Assembly: GCF_004343035.1 (NCBI RefSeq)
Contig: NZ_SMCQ01000002.1
Span: 62,001-126,000 of the forward strand
Source: Longibaculum muris
GTDB lineage: Bacteria > Bacillota_I > Bacilli_A > Erysipelotrichales > Coprobacillaceae
DNA: 64,000 bases
Direction: 5' to 3'
This document shows positions 8,667 through 16,964 of this stretch, one piece after another. The translations under genes were made by a program, and so were the position numbers. The first letter of the stretch is position 1. Every line of letters begins with the position of its first letter. The notes under the pieces are model-generated. The model saw only the letters and a list, made by a program, of their open reading frames with translations, was not told the origin of the DNA and ran no database searches.

Positions 8667-9128
8667 CTACAGCAAATATTTTTTTATTGTTTCATAAATT
8701 TCTTTTTGATTTGATGAATGAACAATTGATTTTACAACATCTTGATTTTGAATCAAGGCAACAACTTTTTGTAACATTTCAATATGTCCATGTGGTAATG
8801 TCAATGCTAGCATGACAACTAATTGAACATCAATCATCACATCTGGTTCATCCATTCTGGCAAATTGTGTGGGTTGTTTTAACACCCCAACACAAATTGA
8901 ACCTTGATTAACATTGGCTATATCACAATGGGGAATCGCAACATTAATAGCTTCTGTGAATAATCCGGTTGGATAATTTTTTTCACGTTCTATAATTGCT
9001 GGATAATAGCTGTCTTTAACATATCCTTTGACTTGTAATTGATCAGCCATTTTCTTTAAAACCTCATCGTGATTTAATTTTTCATCTATAATGAGAACTT
9101 GCGTTTCATCAAAATGAATACTATCCAT
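8667..9128 (-). CDS. PTS EIIA, fructose/mannitol/galactitol type
   Basis: Cytoplasmic PTS component, 153 aa, that accepts the phosphate from HPr. The PTS_EIIA type-2 domain spans nearly the whole protein, and the active histidine is H67 in NVAIPHCDI. A GGGGGG site stands before the ATG. Three bases separate it from the aldolase gene upstream. The C-terminal domain of the LevR-like regulator nearby is a distant relative of this protein. Confidence 0.94.
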   Translation of the reverse strand: MDSIHFDETQVLIIDEKLNHDEVLKKMADQLQVKGYVKDSYYPAIIEREKNYPTGLFTEAINVAIPHCDIANVNQGSICVGVLKQPTQFARMDEPDVMIDVQLVVMLALTLPHGHIEMLQKVVALIQNQDVVKSIVHSSNQKEIYETIKKYLL

Positions 9129-9131
9129 TAT

Positions 9132-9764
9132 TTAATCCCCCCAACTTATTTGTTGAACAAATGCTAAAATAGACTTCTTAAGATTTTCTTCATTTGCATC
9201 TTCAATATCTTTTTTATCAAAAATTCCTGAACCTATTCCAGCAAATCTCGCCCCCGCATCAAAATAATCTTGAGCATTTAACCCATTGATACCACCTACA
9301 ACCATCAATGGAATACGACCTAATGGCGCCATAACATCTTTAATATATTGTGGTGTCAATCTTGCAGCTGGAAAGACTTTCACAATATCTGCACCATTTT
9401 CTAATAATTCTTGAATTTCACTTGGTGTCATGGCAGCTGGTACAGTTATAACACCGTGTGCATGACAATAGTCAATAATTTCTTTTGACAATTTTACTGG
9501 TGATAAAACAAACTGGGCCCCCGCTTCAACAGCTTCCTTTGCTTGTGCTAAATTCATAACCGTTCCTGCTCCAACACATATGTCTTTTCCAAATTCATCA
9601 GCTATTTTTTGAATCGTACTCGCAGCATCATCACTATTCATCGTAATCTCAACAGCCTGTAACTTTGTCCCTACCATCTGTTTAACAACGGCTCTAACAC
9701 TTTCATAACGATAACCTCTTAAAATAACTGTGACCTTAGGAAAACTCTGATTTTCTTTTATCAA
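9132..9764 (-). CDS. eda: KDPG/KDPGal aldolase family protein
   Basis: Class I aldolase expected to split 2-keto-3-deoxy-6-phosphogluconate or its galacto epimer into pyruvate and glyceraldehyde-3-phosphate; 210 aa, normal length. The Schiff-base lysine is K129 in ADIVKVFPA; E39 in VEITM and the VGAGTVM loop (T68) match catalytic and phosphate-binding positions. The start is a TTG: no in-frame ATG fits, and a GGGGG site lies eight bases upstream. That site is inside a stable hairpin (see 9771-9812). First structural gene of the PTS unit, 55 bases after the regulator gene. Confidence 0.9.
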   Translation of the reverse strand: MIKENQSFPKVTVILRGYRYESVRAVVKQMVGTKLQAVEITMNSDDAASTIQKIADEFGKDICVGAGTVMNLAQAKEAVEAGAQFVLSPVKLSKEIIDYCHAHGVITVPAAMTPSEIQELLENGADIVKVFPAARLTPQYIKDVMAPLGRIPLMVVGGINGLNAQDYFDAGARFAGIGSGIFDKKDIEDANEENLKKSILAFVQQISWGD

Positions 9765-9770
9765 ATGAGT

Positions 9771-9812
9771 AACCCCCTTTCGTCTATTATTTTACTTGAC
9801 AAAAGGGGGTTT
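9771..9812 (-). promoter_or_regulatory. Hairpin that pairs the aldolase ribosome-binding site
   Basis: AACCCCCTTT at 9771-9780 is the inverted copy of AAAGGGGGTT at 9803-9812, extended by a GTC/GAC pair to roughly 14 base pairs around a loop of about 13 bases. On the minus strand the G-rich arm is the Shine-Dalgarno sequence of the TTG-started aldolase gene. No U run follows, so it does not look like a simple terminator of the regulator gene. Confidence 0.65.
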
Positions 9813-9819
9813 TGATTGA

Positions 9820-12630
9820 CTAATACTGTATTAACATAAATTTTTCTAAAATATCTTCTTGACTTGTACAAAGTTTTAAGATTTGCATAAACGAAGGCTC
9901 TCGCATTTGCTTATATAGCTCCTCAAAAGCTTCAGTTTGATCTTCTTTTAATGCCAAAGTAAATACAAAATCAACAAAGTTTTCACCATCCCAACAGACA
10001 GGTTTGTCTAATTTTGTAATGTGAATGACTGGTTTTGTAACATATTGACTTTCACCATGAGGAATCCCAATTCCTCCCTGTAAATAGGTTGGTAACCAGG
10101 CTTCTCTTTTATAAACACTTAAAAGATAGTTTTCATCAACACAATTGGCTTCAACCATCATAGCCACTGCATTATCAATAACTTCTTCTTTGGTATAATT
10201 TCCTGAAAGAATACTAATACATTGTTGATCTAAGACTTCTAATAAAGGATTATAGATACCTAAATATTTATAACAATAGGTCTTTAGAGATTCAAACCCT
10301 TCTTTTTGATAGACTTGTTGTGATGTATAGAATGGTATATCACTGATATGTGGATCTAAAGTTCCAACTATTGCCATAATTTCATATTTTTGATTAAGGT
10401 CTTCGATTCTTTCCATTAAAGATATTTCATCAACATAACCTAAATGAAGCCATTTGACATCTTTAAAAACCGACTCAAAACGGACCTTTAAATAATTTTC
10501 TAATTGAATAGCTGCTCCTTCACCAGTCACACAACAAGTTAAAATCGCTTTAGCTCTTTCATGAATACGATTTTGATTTTGATAGATATGTCTGGTTTCT
10601 TTAATGTCTAAACTTTCAACAATCTCATCAATCGTTTCATTCGTCCATAATGTCTTTCTTAAACATTCAATCACCATCAACGTATCACAACGCCCTAAAA
10701 CACCTACTGCTACACCAATTTCCTTTTCCACACGCTCACCAACCTGCAATAGCGAACCCATATCAGCCAAAATAATGCACCCTTTGCCTTGATCAATCTC
10801 ATGGACTTTCGCAATAACCTTATCTGCCATGATTTTTGGTGAATCAGAAAATTCTAAATCCAAGCCGACGGCATGATATTCACCCATAATCATATTTGCA
10901 GTTTGAGCCATGGCACTAGCCACATGACCATGTGATACAACCAAAACTGCAATCTTTTTTTGATTATCATAGTAGCGACTTTGAAACTTTTGAAAGTAAA
11001 TAGCAAGAAAACATGTTTCTTCTTCAGGATGTTGTACAAGTATTTTCTTTTGTATATTTTGAATCATGTTTTTCGCAATTAAATATTCTTTAGGATTATT
11101 TTGTTTGATTTTATTGATTTCTCTTACAAAACGTGCTTTTTGATGAACTTGTCTTTCATTCATCATCTTTAAATGAATAGCTAGTGGAAAAATCATAGAA
11201 TCACTTAAATAAGGCAATTCTTTTTTAGCTTTATCATATATGTACGAAGAAAGTTCTAAAATCGTTTTCCCAACAATTGCTGAAATTTCATCTTTACTCA
11301 TCTTGGATCTTTCAACATTATGAATCTGTTTAGATAAACTCATTTCCATTTCTTCAACCAAAACATTTCCAGCTTCCTGATCACTTAATCCCTGAGCTTT
11401 TAATTCATCAAATTTTTCATCAAGTAATTCATAAATATCCCATGAATCGGTAATATCCGAACGAGTTAAGACACTATGACCAGAAGAAGCAAAAATCATG
11501 TCACCACGAATCAGCATTCTTGTTTCACGATTATGAGCATAATAAGTACTCTTTAAAGCGTCAGATAGATTATCAAAAGTCACAATCATACTATTTTCAT
11601 CACTGATTTTTTTATCTAATAAGGCTTTTGCACAAGAGACTTTAATTTCATTTTGAACTTGCTGAAAATTATCAGGAAAAGGATAGGATAGTAAAGTATA
11701 AAGCGCTTCTTTTTTAACCGTAATATCATCATTTAAACATTGACTTTCATTTTGAAAACATTTTTGAATATAGGCAAGTTTTTCTTTCATTGGTCTTTGT
11801 TCAAAGGAAGGAAGCTGTATCACCATTGAAAAATTTCTTTGATAATCTTCTATAGCTGTATTTAAAGTTGCAATAATCATAGTAGAACTCATAAAGATTT
11901 CTGGATTATCTAGTCTTTGAAATTGTCCTGTGTTTAAATACTTCAATAACATTTCTTTGCCTTGAATGGGAAAAGAATCAATTTGATTTAAACAAATAAT
12001 TCCCTGATTCATTGTTTCTAATAAACCTGCTTGTTGTTGATATCCAAAAAGTTCCACTAATAACTGTTTTTCATTATGTTTATAATCTTGACAATTTATC
12101 TCATGGCAATAAAAATGTTGTTGATATCTTTCTAAAGTCTGCGCATAGTTTAAGACTTCTTTAATGAGCGTTGATTTTCCTGTCCCCACTTGTCCAACAT
12201 ATAAACAATGCATCCCAAAAGGTGGATATATCAAAGCTGCTAAGGCACGATTAATAATGTTTTTAAGACTTCCATCATAGCCTATGATGTGAGAAAAAAT
12301 AGGAGTTGATGTAGTATTTTGAGTTTTACTTAAAGTTAATTCTTGACGAATTTTACTGACTGCATATTTACCAATGACAAAGTATTGATCATTTAATTTT
12401 TTTGTTAGTTGACGATCACTGATTTGTGGTTGAGCTTTAATGATTTGAAGAATGGCTTTATGAAGTTCACTTTTTCTTCTTTCTCTAGAATCTGGGATTT
12501 TTAATTCTTTTCTAATGTTTGTTACAATTTCTCTTGATAAATCTAATATTTCAGCTATTTTTTCATCAGTATAGGGATTCTTTTTATCTTCTGTTTCGAT
12601 ACAATGTCGAATTAATTGTCTCGTTTGCAT
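9820..12630 (-). CDS. LevR-like PTS-controlled regulator with degenerate AAA+ domain
   Basis: Large transcription regulator, 936 aa, next to the PTS it presumably controls. Order (residue numbers count from the upstream ATG): N-terminal helix-turn-helix region (1-110); AAA+ core (about 120-340) with Walker A GQVGTGKS at 147-154; one PRD (about 420-540); a mannose-type EIIA domain with VVSHGH; a Gat-type EIIB-like segment with CCVTGEG; and a C-terminal EIIA type-2 domain with GIPHG. LevR proteins are sigma-54 activators, but the GAFTGA loop is missing here (LFGYQQQAG instead) and the Walker B acidic pair reads NQ in GIICLNQID. It may thus act without sigma-54. The second of two adjacent ATGs fits the GGAGG spacing better. 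No -24/-12 promoter is visible before the PTS genes. Confidence 0.88.
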   Translation of the reverse strand: MQTRQLIRHCIETEDKKNPYTDEKIAEILDLSREIVTNIRKELKIPDSRERRKSELHKAILQIIKAQPQISDRQLTKKLNDQYFVIGKYAVSKIRQELTLSKTQNTTSTPIFSHIIGYDGSLKNIINRALAALIYPPFGMHCLYVGQVGTGKSTLIKEVLNYAQTLERYQQHFYCHEINCQDYKHNEKQLLVELFGYQQQAGLLETMNQGIICLNQIDSFPIQGKEMLLKYLNTGQFQRLDNPEIFMSSTMIIATLNTAIEDYQRNFSMVIQLPSFEQRPMKEKLAYIQKCFQNESQCLNDDITVKKEALYTLLSYPFPDNFQQVQNEIKVSCAKALLDKKISDENSMIVTFDNLSDALKSTYYAHNRETRMLIRGDMIFASSGHSVLTRSDITDSWDIYELLDEKFDELKAQGLSDQEAGNVLVEEMEMSLSKQIHNVERSKMSKDEISAIVGKTILELSSYIYDKAKKELPYLSDSMIFPLAIHLKMMNERQVHQKARFVREINKIKQNNPKEYLIAKNMIQNIQKKILVQHPEEETCFLAIYFQKFQSRYYDNQKKIAVLVVSHGHVASAMAQTANMIMGEYHAVGLDLEFSDSPKIMADKVIAKVHEIDQGKGCIILADMGSLLQVGERVEKEIGVAVGVLGRCDTLMVIECLRKTLWTNETIDEIVESLDIKETRHIYQNQNRIHERAKAILTCCVTGEGAAIQLENYLKVRFESVFKDVKWLHLGYVDEISLMERIEDLNQKYEIMAIVGTLDPHISDIPFYTSQQVYQKEGFESLKTYCYKYLGIYNPLLEVLDQQCISILSGNYTKEEVIDNAVAMMVEANCVDENYLLSVYKREAWLPTYLQGGIGIPHGESQYVTKPVIHITKLDKPVCWDGENFVDFVFTLALKEDQTEAFEELYKQMREPSFMQILKLCTSQEDILEKFMLIQY

Positions 12631-12646
12631 CATCTTCCTCCTTCCT

Positions 12647-12675
12647 CACAAAAACCGTATGTCATCATACGGTTT
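12647..12675 (-). terminator. Terminator of the flavodoxin gene
   Basis: AAACCGTATG (12652-12661) and CATACGGTTT (12666-12675) form a 10-bp stem with a 4-base loop; on the minus strand TTTTT follows. The hairpin overlaps the last codons of the flavodoxin gene and lies 14 bases before the regulator gene. Confidence 0.85.
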
Positions 12676-13174
12676 GTAATATTCGTTGAATTTTTTGAGC
12701 AAATATTTTAATTTCCTCATCATTGAAATTTTGAAAAATATCTTTATCTTTTTCTCTTTGAATTGCAGGTGTTCTTTTATTCATAACCTGAAGAATCATT
12801 TTTTCAGTGATTGACAAGTCTGGATAATAAAGGGCTCCTCCAACCCCAGCAATCACCTGAATATCTTTTAAGATATCAAAAGAAAAAGCCTGTGTAACAA
12901 AAGTCATAAATTCACTTTGCAAAATCCCTGTTACATATAAACAATAATGCTTAGAAATCAATAATTCTTGATGATTATTAATAAAATGTACAATATCCTC
13001 ATCTAACTTTCCATAATAAACTGGAGTCCCAACAATAATCATTTGGGCTCTTTGTAATGTTGGATAATCAATATCATTGATATTCATCAAAATACAATCT
13101 GATAGATACTGTGATAAGACTTTAGCTATTTTACGTGTTGCTCCATGTTTTGTTTTATATACAATGACATTCAT
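12665..13174 (-). CDS. Flavodoxin-domain protein
   Basis: Small soluble protein of 169 aa. It begins MNVIVYKTKHGATRKIA, an FMN phosphate-loop-like start, followed by the VGTPVYYGKLD segment typical of flavodoxin_5 (HemG-like) proteins. Likely an FMN-dependent electron carrier or quinone/protoporphyrinogen-type oxidoreductase; the partner is unknown. The open frame extends ten codons upstream, but the AGGAGG site directs the start at 13174. It is a single-gene unit between HU and the LevR-like regulator. Confidence 0.8.
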   Translation of the reverse strand: MNVIVYKTKHGATRKIAKVLSQYLSDCILMNINDIDYPTLQRAQMIIVGTPVYYGKLDEDIVHFINNHQELLISKHYCLYVTGILQSEFMTFVTQAFSFDILKDIQVIAGVGGALYYPDLSITEKMILQVMNKRTPAIQREKDKDIFQNFNDEEIKIFAQKIQRILQTV

Positions 13175-13242
13175 TTTGATCATCCTCCTATCTATAGTGT
13201 ACATGAATTTCTATCAATAAGCACGCAATTTATTCTATAGAT

Positions 13243-13270
13243 AGAAAAAAAGTGCTTATTAAGCACTTTT
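13243..13270 (-). terminator. Terminator after HU
   Basis: AAAAGTGCTT (13248-13257) pairs with AAGCACTTTT (13261-13270) around ATT; a run of seven T follows on the minus strand. Confidence 0.9.
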
Positions 13271-13275
13271 CATGA

Positions 13276-13554
13276 TTATTTTCCGTTAATAACGTTCTTT
13301 AAAGCAGAACTAGCTTTGAATGCAGGAGCTTTACTAGCAGCAATAGTCATTGTTTCACCAGTTCTTGGATTACGCCCTTCTCTTGCTTCTCTTTGTCTTA
13401 CTTCAAAAGTTCCAAATCCTTTTAAAGTAATTTTGTCTCCAGCTTTTAATCCATCAGTAATAGTTTCTACAAAAGCATTGATAGCAGCTTCAGCTTGAGT
13501 TTTTGTCAAACCAGCACTTTCAGCAACTTTTTCTACTAATTCAGTTTTGTTCAT
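13276..13554 (-). CDS. hup: HU DNA-binding protein
   Basis: Histone-like nucleoid protein, 92 aa, binds DNA as a dimer without sequence specificity. The sequence is canonical throughout: MNKTELVEKVAE at the start, GFGTFEVRQREAREGRNP in the DNA-binding arm and a PAFKAS segment before the C-terminus. Single gene with its own terminator. A TATAAT at about 13605 probably belongs to its promoter, and the leader contains a small TAGGG-N5-CCCTA hairpin. Confidence 0.98.
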   Translation of the reverse strand: MNKTELVEKVAESAGLTKTQAEAAINAFVETITDGLKAGDKITLKGFGTFEVRQREAREGRNPRTGETMTIAASKAPAFKASSALKNVINGK

Positions 13555-13653
13555 TACAATATCTCCATTTCTATGTAAATTTAGGGATTCACCCTATGTA
13601 GTATTATAATACAATTTACAAATATTGTACAGTTAAAAGGATGATTATGTGAT

Positions 13654-14673
13654 TTATAATTGTTTGATAAATTCAACAAATTTTTCAACTTCTACTTTTG
13701 GGGTTGCCCATGAAGTGACTAAACGAACACGCATTTGTTGATTATCTAATGGCTGAATATGAGTGACTAAATAATGTTCTTCAATTTGAGCTAAAACATC
13801 AAGTGGTAAATCAACAAAGACTTGATTAGTTTTTGAAGGTAAATATAAAGGATATCCTTTTGCTTTAAATGCTTCTCTTATATAATCAGCCATTTGATTT
13901 TCATGACGTCCAATATCTTCATAAAGATGGTCTTTAAGTAACGTATAGAATTGAATTCCTAAAAGTCTCCCCTTAGCAAGCATGGCACCTTTATGTTTTA
14001 ATTGATAACGGAAATTCTCTTTAAGCTCATCATTTAAAATAACAATGGCTTCGCCAAACATTGCTCCCATCTTTGTTCCACCAATATAGAAAACATCAAC
14101 ATTTTTAGCAATATCAGCTAATGAAGGAGCATCATCTAAAACTAAGGCACTTCCAAGTCTTGCACCATCTAAGAAAAGATATAAACCATTTTCTTTGGTA
14201 AAAGCATGAATATCTTCTAATTCTTGTTTTGTATAATATGTTCCTAGTTCTGTGGTTTGAGAAATATAAACCATCTTAGGTTGAACCATATGTTCATCAG
14301 GATGCTGTGCTAGGATTTGTTTAATCATTTCAACTGTGACCTTACCTTCTTGATGAGGTTTCGTAATGACCTTATGTCCAGTTCCTTCAACAGCTGCTGT
14401 TTCATGAACATTAATATGCCCTTCATCACTTGCAATAACACCTTGATAATCTCTTAAGGCATGTGAAATCACAACTAAATTTGCTTGCGTTCCTCCAACA
14501 AGAAAATGAACATCAGCAGACGGTTGATTTATTCTTTTTAAAATCACTTCTTTAGCTTTTTGACAATAATCATCATTTCCATAACCAACTGTTTGTTCCT
14601 GATTTGATTGAATCAAAGCTTCTAAAACTTGAGGATGTGCTCCTTCACTATAATCATTTAAAAAACTATACAT
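13654..14673 (-). CDS. ltaE: Low-specificity L-threonine aldolase
   Basis: PLP enzyme that cleaves L-threonine or L-allo-threonine to glycine and acetaldehyde, 339 aa. The PLP lysine is K201 in YIGGTKMG, the cofactor-ring aspartate lies in LFLDGARLG, and GGTQAN forms the phosphate-binding turn. Ten bases downstream of an RpiR-type regulator and apparently the last gene of the fumarase operon. That pairing is not the usual context of ltaE; the acetaldehyde and glycine would feed fermentation and one-carbon metabolism. Confidence 0.93.
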   Translation of the reverse strand: MYSFLNDYSEGAHPQVLEALIQSNQEQTVGYGNDDYCQKAKEVILKRINQPSADVHFLVGGTQANLVVISHALRDYQGVIASDEGHINVHETAAVEGTGHKVITKPHQEGKVTVEMIKQILAQHPDEHMVQPKMVYISQTTELGTYYTKQELEDIHAFTKENGLYLFLDGARLGSALVLDDAPSLADIAKNVDVFYIGGTKMGAMFGEAIVILNDELKENFRYQLKHKGAMLAKGRLLGIQFYTLLKDHLYEDIGRHENQMADYIREAFKAKGYPLYLPSKTNQVFVDLPLDVLAQIEEHYLVTHIQPLDNQQMRVRLVTSWATPKVEVEKFVEFIKQL

Positions 14674-14683
14674 ATATCTCTCC

Positions 14684-15508
14684 CTACTTTCTATACAATA
14701 ATCCGTATCTTACATAAATCAAATCTAATAAACTTAAAAAATTCATTGTACCTTGCATTGATGATTCAGTATAATCACTTTCTGTTCCATCAATATAATA
14801 AGTATAATCAATAAACTCATGATGATAATCTTTATTCATCGTTAATAAAAGAATCTGTGGATGATGTTCATGTAATTTTTCAACAAGTGAATCAATTAAT
14901 TGTTTTCTCGCACGAACAGTAATAATAATAACCAGACTGTCTTTATCAATCATATCTAATCTTTGAATTTCATCACCACGTTCTACAAAGGCATAAATAA
15001 ATTTACGAAGTTTTAACATTTTCATTTGGAAATCATTGGAAATAATTTTATTGAATTGATAACCAATCATATGGACTTTTTGAGCTTGATGAATCATTTG
15101 ACAAATTTTATCAATTTCATGAATGTTAATACTTTGATGAACTCTTTGTAATGATTGAATTGTTTCATTATAAATTTTATCAACAAGATATTGAGGATTT
15201 TTTAAGACAGCTTTTTCATCTTCATCTTCAAGATGAATTTCATCTCTGGCAATTTCTAAAGAAATCGCCATTTCATTTTTAAAATTCGCAAAATTCTTAC
15301 AATTTAAATCTTTACAAAAACGTGAAATAGTTGCTGGTGATGTATAACAAAGATCCGCCAAATCATTAATGCTAATATCTGGAATCTTATCTAAATGAGT
15401 TAAAATGGTATGAGCAATTGTATAATACATATCTTGTGATGAGGAAACATTGACATAGGACATCAATGTATAAAGGATATCAACCTCATTATAATTTCTA
15501 ATTGGCAT
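14684..15508 (-). CDS. RpiR-family transcription regulator (HTH-SIS)
   Basis: 274 aa. The N-terminal helix-turn-helix (about 30-75; ISINDLADLCYTSPATISRF) is typical of RpiR/MurR proteins. The C-terminal SIS domain, which normally binds a phosphosugar, is recognisable but weak (VHMIGYQF, LVIIITVRARK). It overlaps the fumarase beta gene by 11 bases and precedes ltaE by ten, so it is transcribed with the enzymes it may control. Its effector is not predictable. Confidence 0.85.
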   Translation of the reverse strand: MPIRNYNEVDILYTLMSYVNVSSSQDMYYTIAHTILTHLDKIPDISINDLADLCYTSPATISRFCKDLNCKNFANFKNEMAISLEIARDEIHLEDEDEKAVLKNPQYLVDKIYNETIQSLQRVHQSINIHEIDKICQMIHQAQKVHMIGYQFNKIISNDFQMKMLKLRKFIYAFVERGDEIQRLDMIDKDSLVIIITVRARKQLIDSLVEKLHEHHPQILLLTMNKDYHHEFIDYTYYIDGTESDYTESSMQGTMNFLSLLDLIYVRYGLLYRK

Positions 15509-16064
15509 GTTGATGCTCCTTTAAATATTGGGCACGTCCTTGTTCATATAAATCATTACCATAGCTATCAATCACAACTGTTAAAGGTAAATCTTTAACG
15601 GTTAACTTACGAATAGCTTCTGGTCCTAAATCATCAAAAGCAATGACCTCACATGTTTGAATACATTGACCAATATAGGCTCCTGCTCCACCAATAGCTC
15701 CAAAATAAACACCTGTATATTCTTGCATCGCTTTTTTAACCGCCTCACTTCGATATCCTTTTCCTATCATTCCACGTAATCCTAAAGAAAGAAGGGTTGG
15801 TGCATAAGCGTCCATTCTTCCTGATGTTGTTGGTCCACCACTCCCAAAAACAGCACCAGGTTTTGCTGGAGTTGGTCCAACATAATAAATCACTTGATTA
15901 TAAACATCAAAAGGCAATTCTTTTCCAGCTTCTAATAAAGCCACTAAACGTTTATGCGCAGCATCACGTCCAGTATAAATCACGCCACTTAAAAGCACTT
16001 GATCACCAGCTTTTAAAGCAAGAACATCGTCTTGATTCAAAGGTGTTGTTATTGATTTGATCAT
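15498..16064 (-). CDS. fumB: Class I fumarate hydratase / tartrate dehydratase, beta subunit
   Basis: 188 aa, C-terminal half of a two-subunit iron-sulfur hydro-lyase. Recognised by LLSGVIYTGRDAAHKR, GPTPAKPG, the FGSGGPTTSGRMD loop and GKGYRS. The start ATG overlaps the TGA of the alpha subunit gene by four bases, which predicts coupled translation and 1:1 subunits. Fumarase and L(+)-tartrate dehydratase cannot be separated by sequence alone; I favour fumarase because no tartrate transport gene is nearby. Confidence 0.9.
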   Translation of the reverse strand: MIKSITTPLNQDDVLALKAGDQVLLSGVIYTGRDAAHKRLVALLEAGKELPFDVYNQVIYYVGPTPAKPGAVFGSGGPTTSGRMDAYAPTLLSLGLRGMIGKGYRSEAVKKAMQEYTGVYFGAIGGAGAYIGQCIQTCEVIAFDDLGPEAIRKLTVKDLPLTVVIDSYGNDLYEQGRAQYLKEHQHAN

Positions 16065-16903
16065 AAAATAACCTCCTTATGTCTAGCCACATGACAACAA
16101 ATACTTACGGCTACTGGCATTCCCGCAATATGCGTTGGATAAGTTTCAATATTTAAAGATAAAGCAGTTGTCTTTCCCCCATAACCAGCTGGTCCAATTC
16201 CTGTTTGATTGATTTTTTCTAACAATTCTTCTTCTAAAGCTTGATAACGTTGATCTGGATGATGTGTTCCTATTTCTCTTAACATTGCTTTTTTAGCTAA
16301 TAAAGTTACACGATCAAAAGAACCTCCAATTCCAACTCCAATCACCATTGGTGGACAAGCATTAGGTCCCGCATCATTAACAACTTTTAAGACAAAATCC
16401 TTAACACCTTGAACACCATCACTTGGTTTTAACATTTTCACCTGACTCATATTTTCACTACCAAAACCTTTTGGAGCAACAATAATTTTAAGTTGATCCC
16501 CTTCGACAATCTCATAATGAATAATAGCCGGTGTATTATCTTTAGTATTGATACGATCAAACATTGGATCATCCACAACACTTTTACGCAAATATCCTTC
16601 TTGATACCCTTGACGAACACCTTCATGAATAGCCTCATTTAAAGAGCCTTGAACATGAACATCTTGACCTATTTCAACAAAAACACAAGCCATTCCCGTA
16701 TCTTGACAAATAGGCGATGATGTACAACTTGCAATTGAGGCATTTTTATTTAAAACTTCTAAAGTTTGTTGTCCAATCAATGAATCTTCTTTTGTATATG
16801 CATCTTGCAAAGCCTTTTGTACATCCATTGGTAAAACATAATTTGCTTCCATGCACAATCTTTTTACTTCTTTAATAATTGTTTCTTGACATATTTCTTT
16901 CAT
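16061..16903 (-). CDS. fumA: Class I fumarate hydratase / tartrate dehydratase, alpha subunit
   Basis: 280 aa, the [4Fe-4S]-bearing subunit. Cluster cysteines are visible in ASCTSSPICQDTG and NACPPMVIGVGIGG, both standard family motifs. Hydrates fumarate to malate (or dehydrates tartrate). First gene of the fumA-fumB-rpiR-ltaE unit; an AGAGGGG site precedes the ATG. A second RpiR regulator ends about 60 bases upstream of its start. Confidence 0.92.
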   Translation of the reverse strand: MKEICQETIIKEVKRLCMEANYVLPMDVQKALQDAYTKEDSLIGQQTLEVLNKNASIASCTSSPICQDTGMACVFVEIGQDVHVQGSLNEAIHEGVRQGYQEGYLRKSVVDDPMFDRINTKDNTPAIIHYEIVEGDQLKIIVAPKGFGSENMSQVKMLKPSDGVQGVKDFVLKVVNDAGPNACPPMVIGVGIGGSFDRVTLLAKKAMLREIGTHHPDQRYQALEEELLEKINQTGIGPAGYGGKTTALSLNIETYPTHIAGMPVAVSICCHVARHKEVIL

Positions 16904-16964
16904 TTTCTACCCCTCTTTGTTAGGTCTATTATATATAATTTTATATCCAAGAACAAGAAAAGAA

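Noticed and set aside
9765-9819. Sigma-54 promoter for the PTS operon
   Set aside because: No TGGCAC-N5-TTGC type sequence is present in the 55-base gap.
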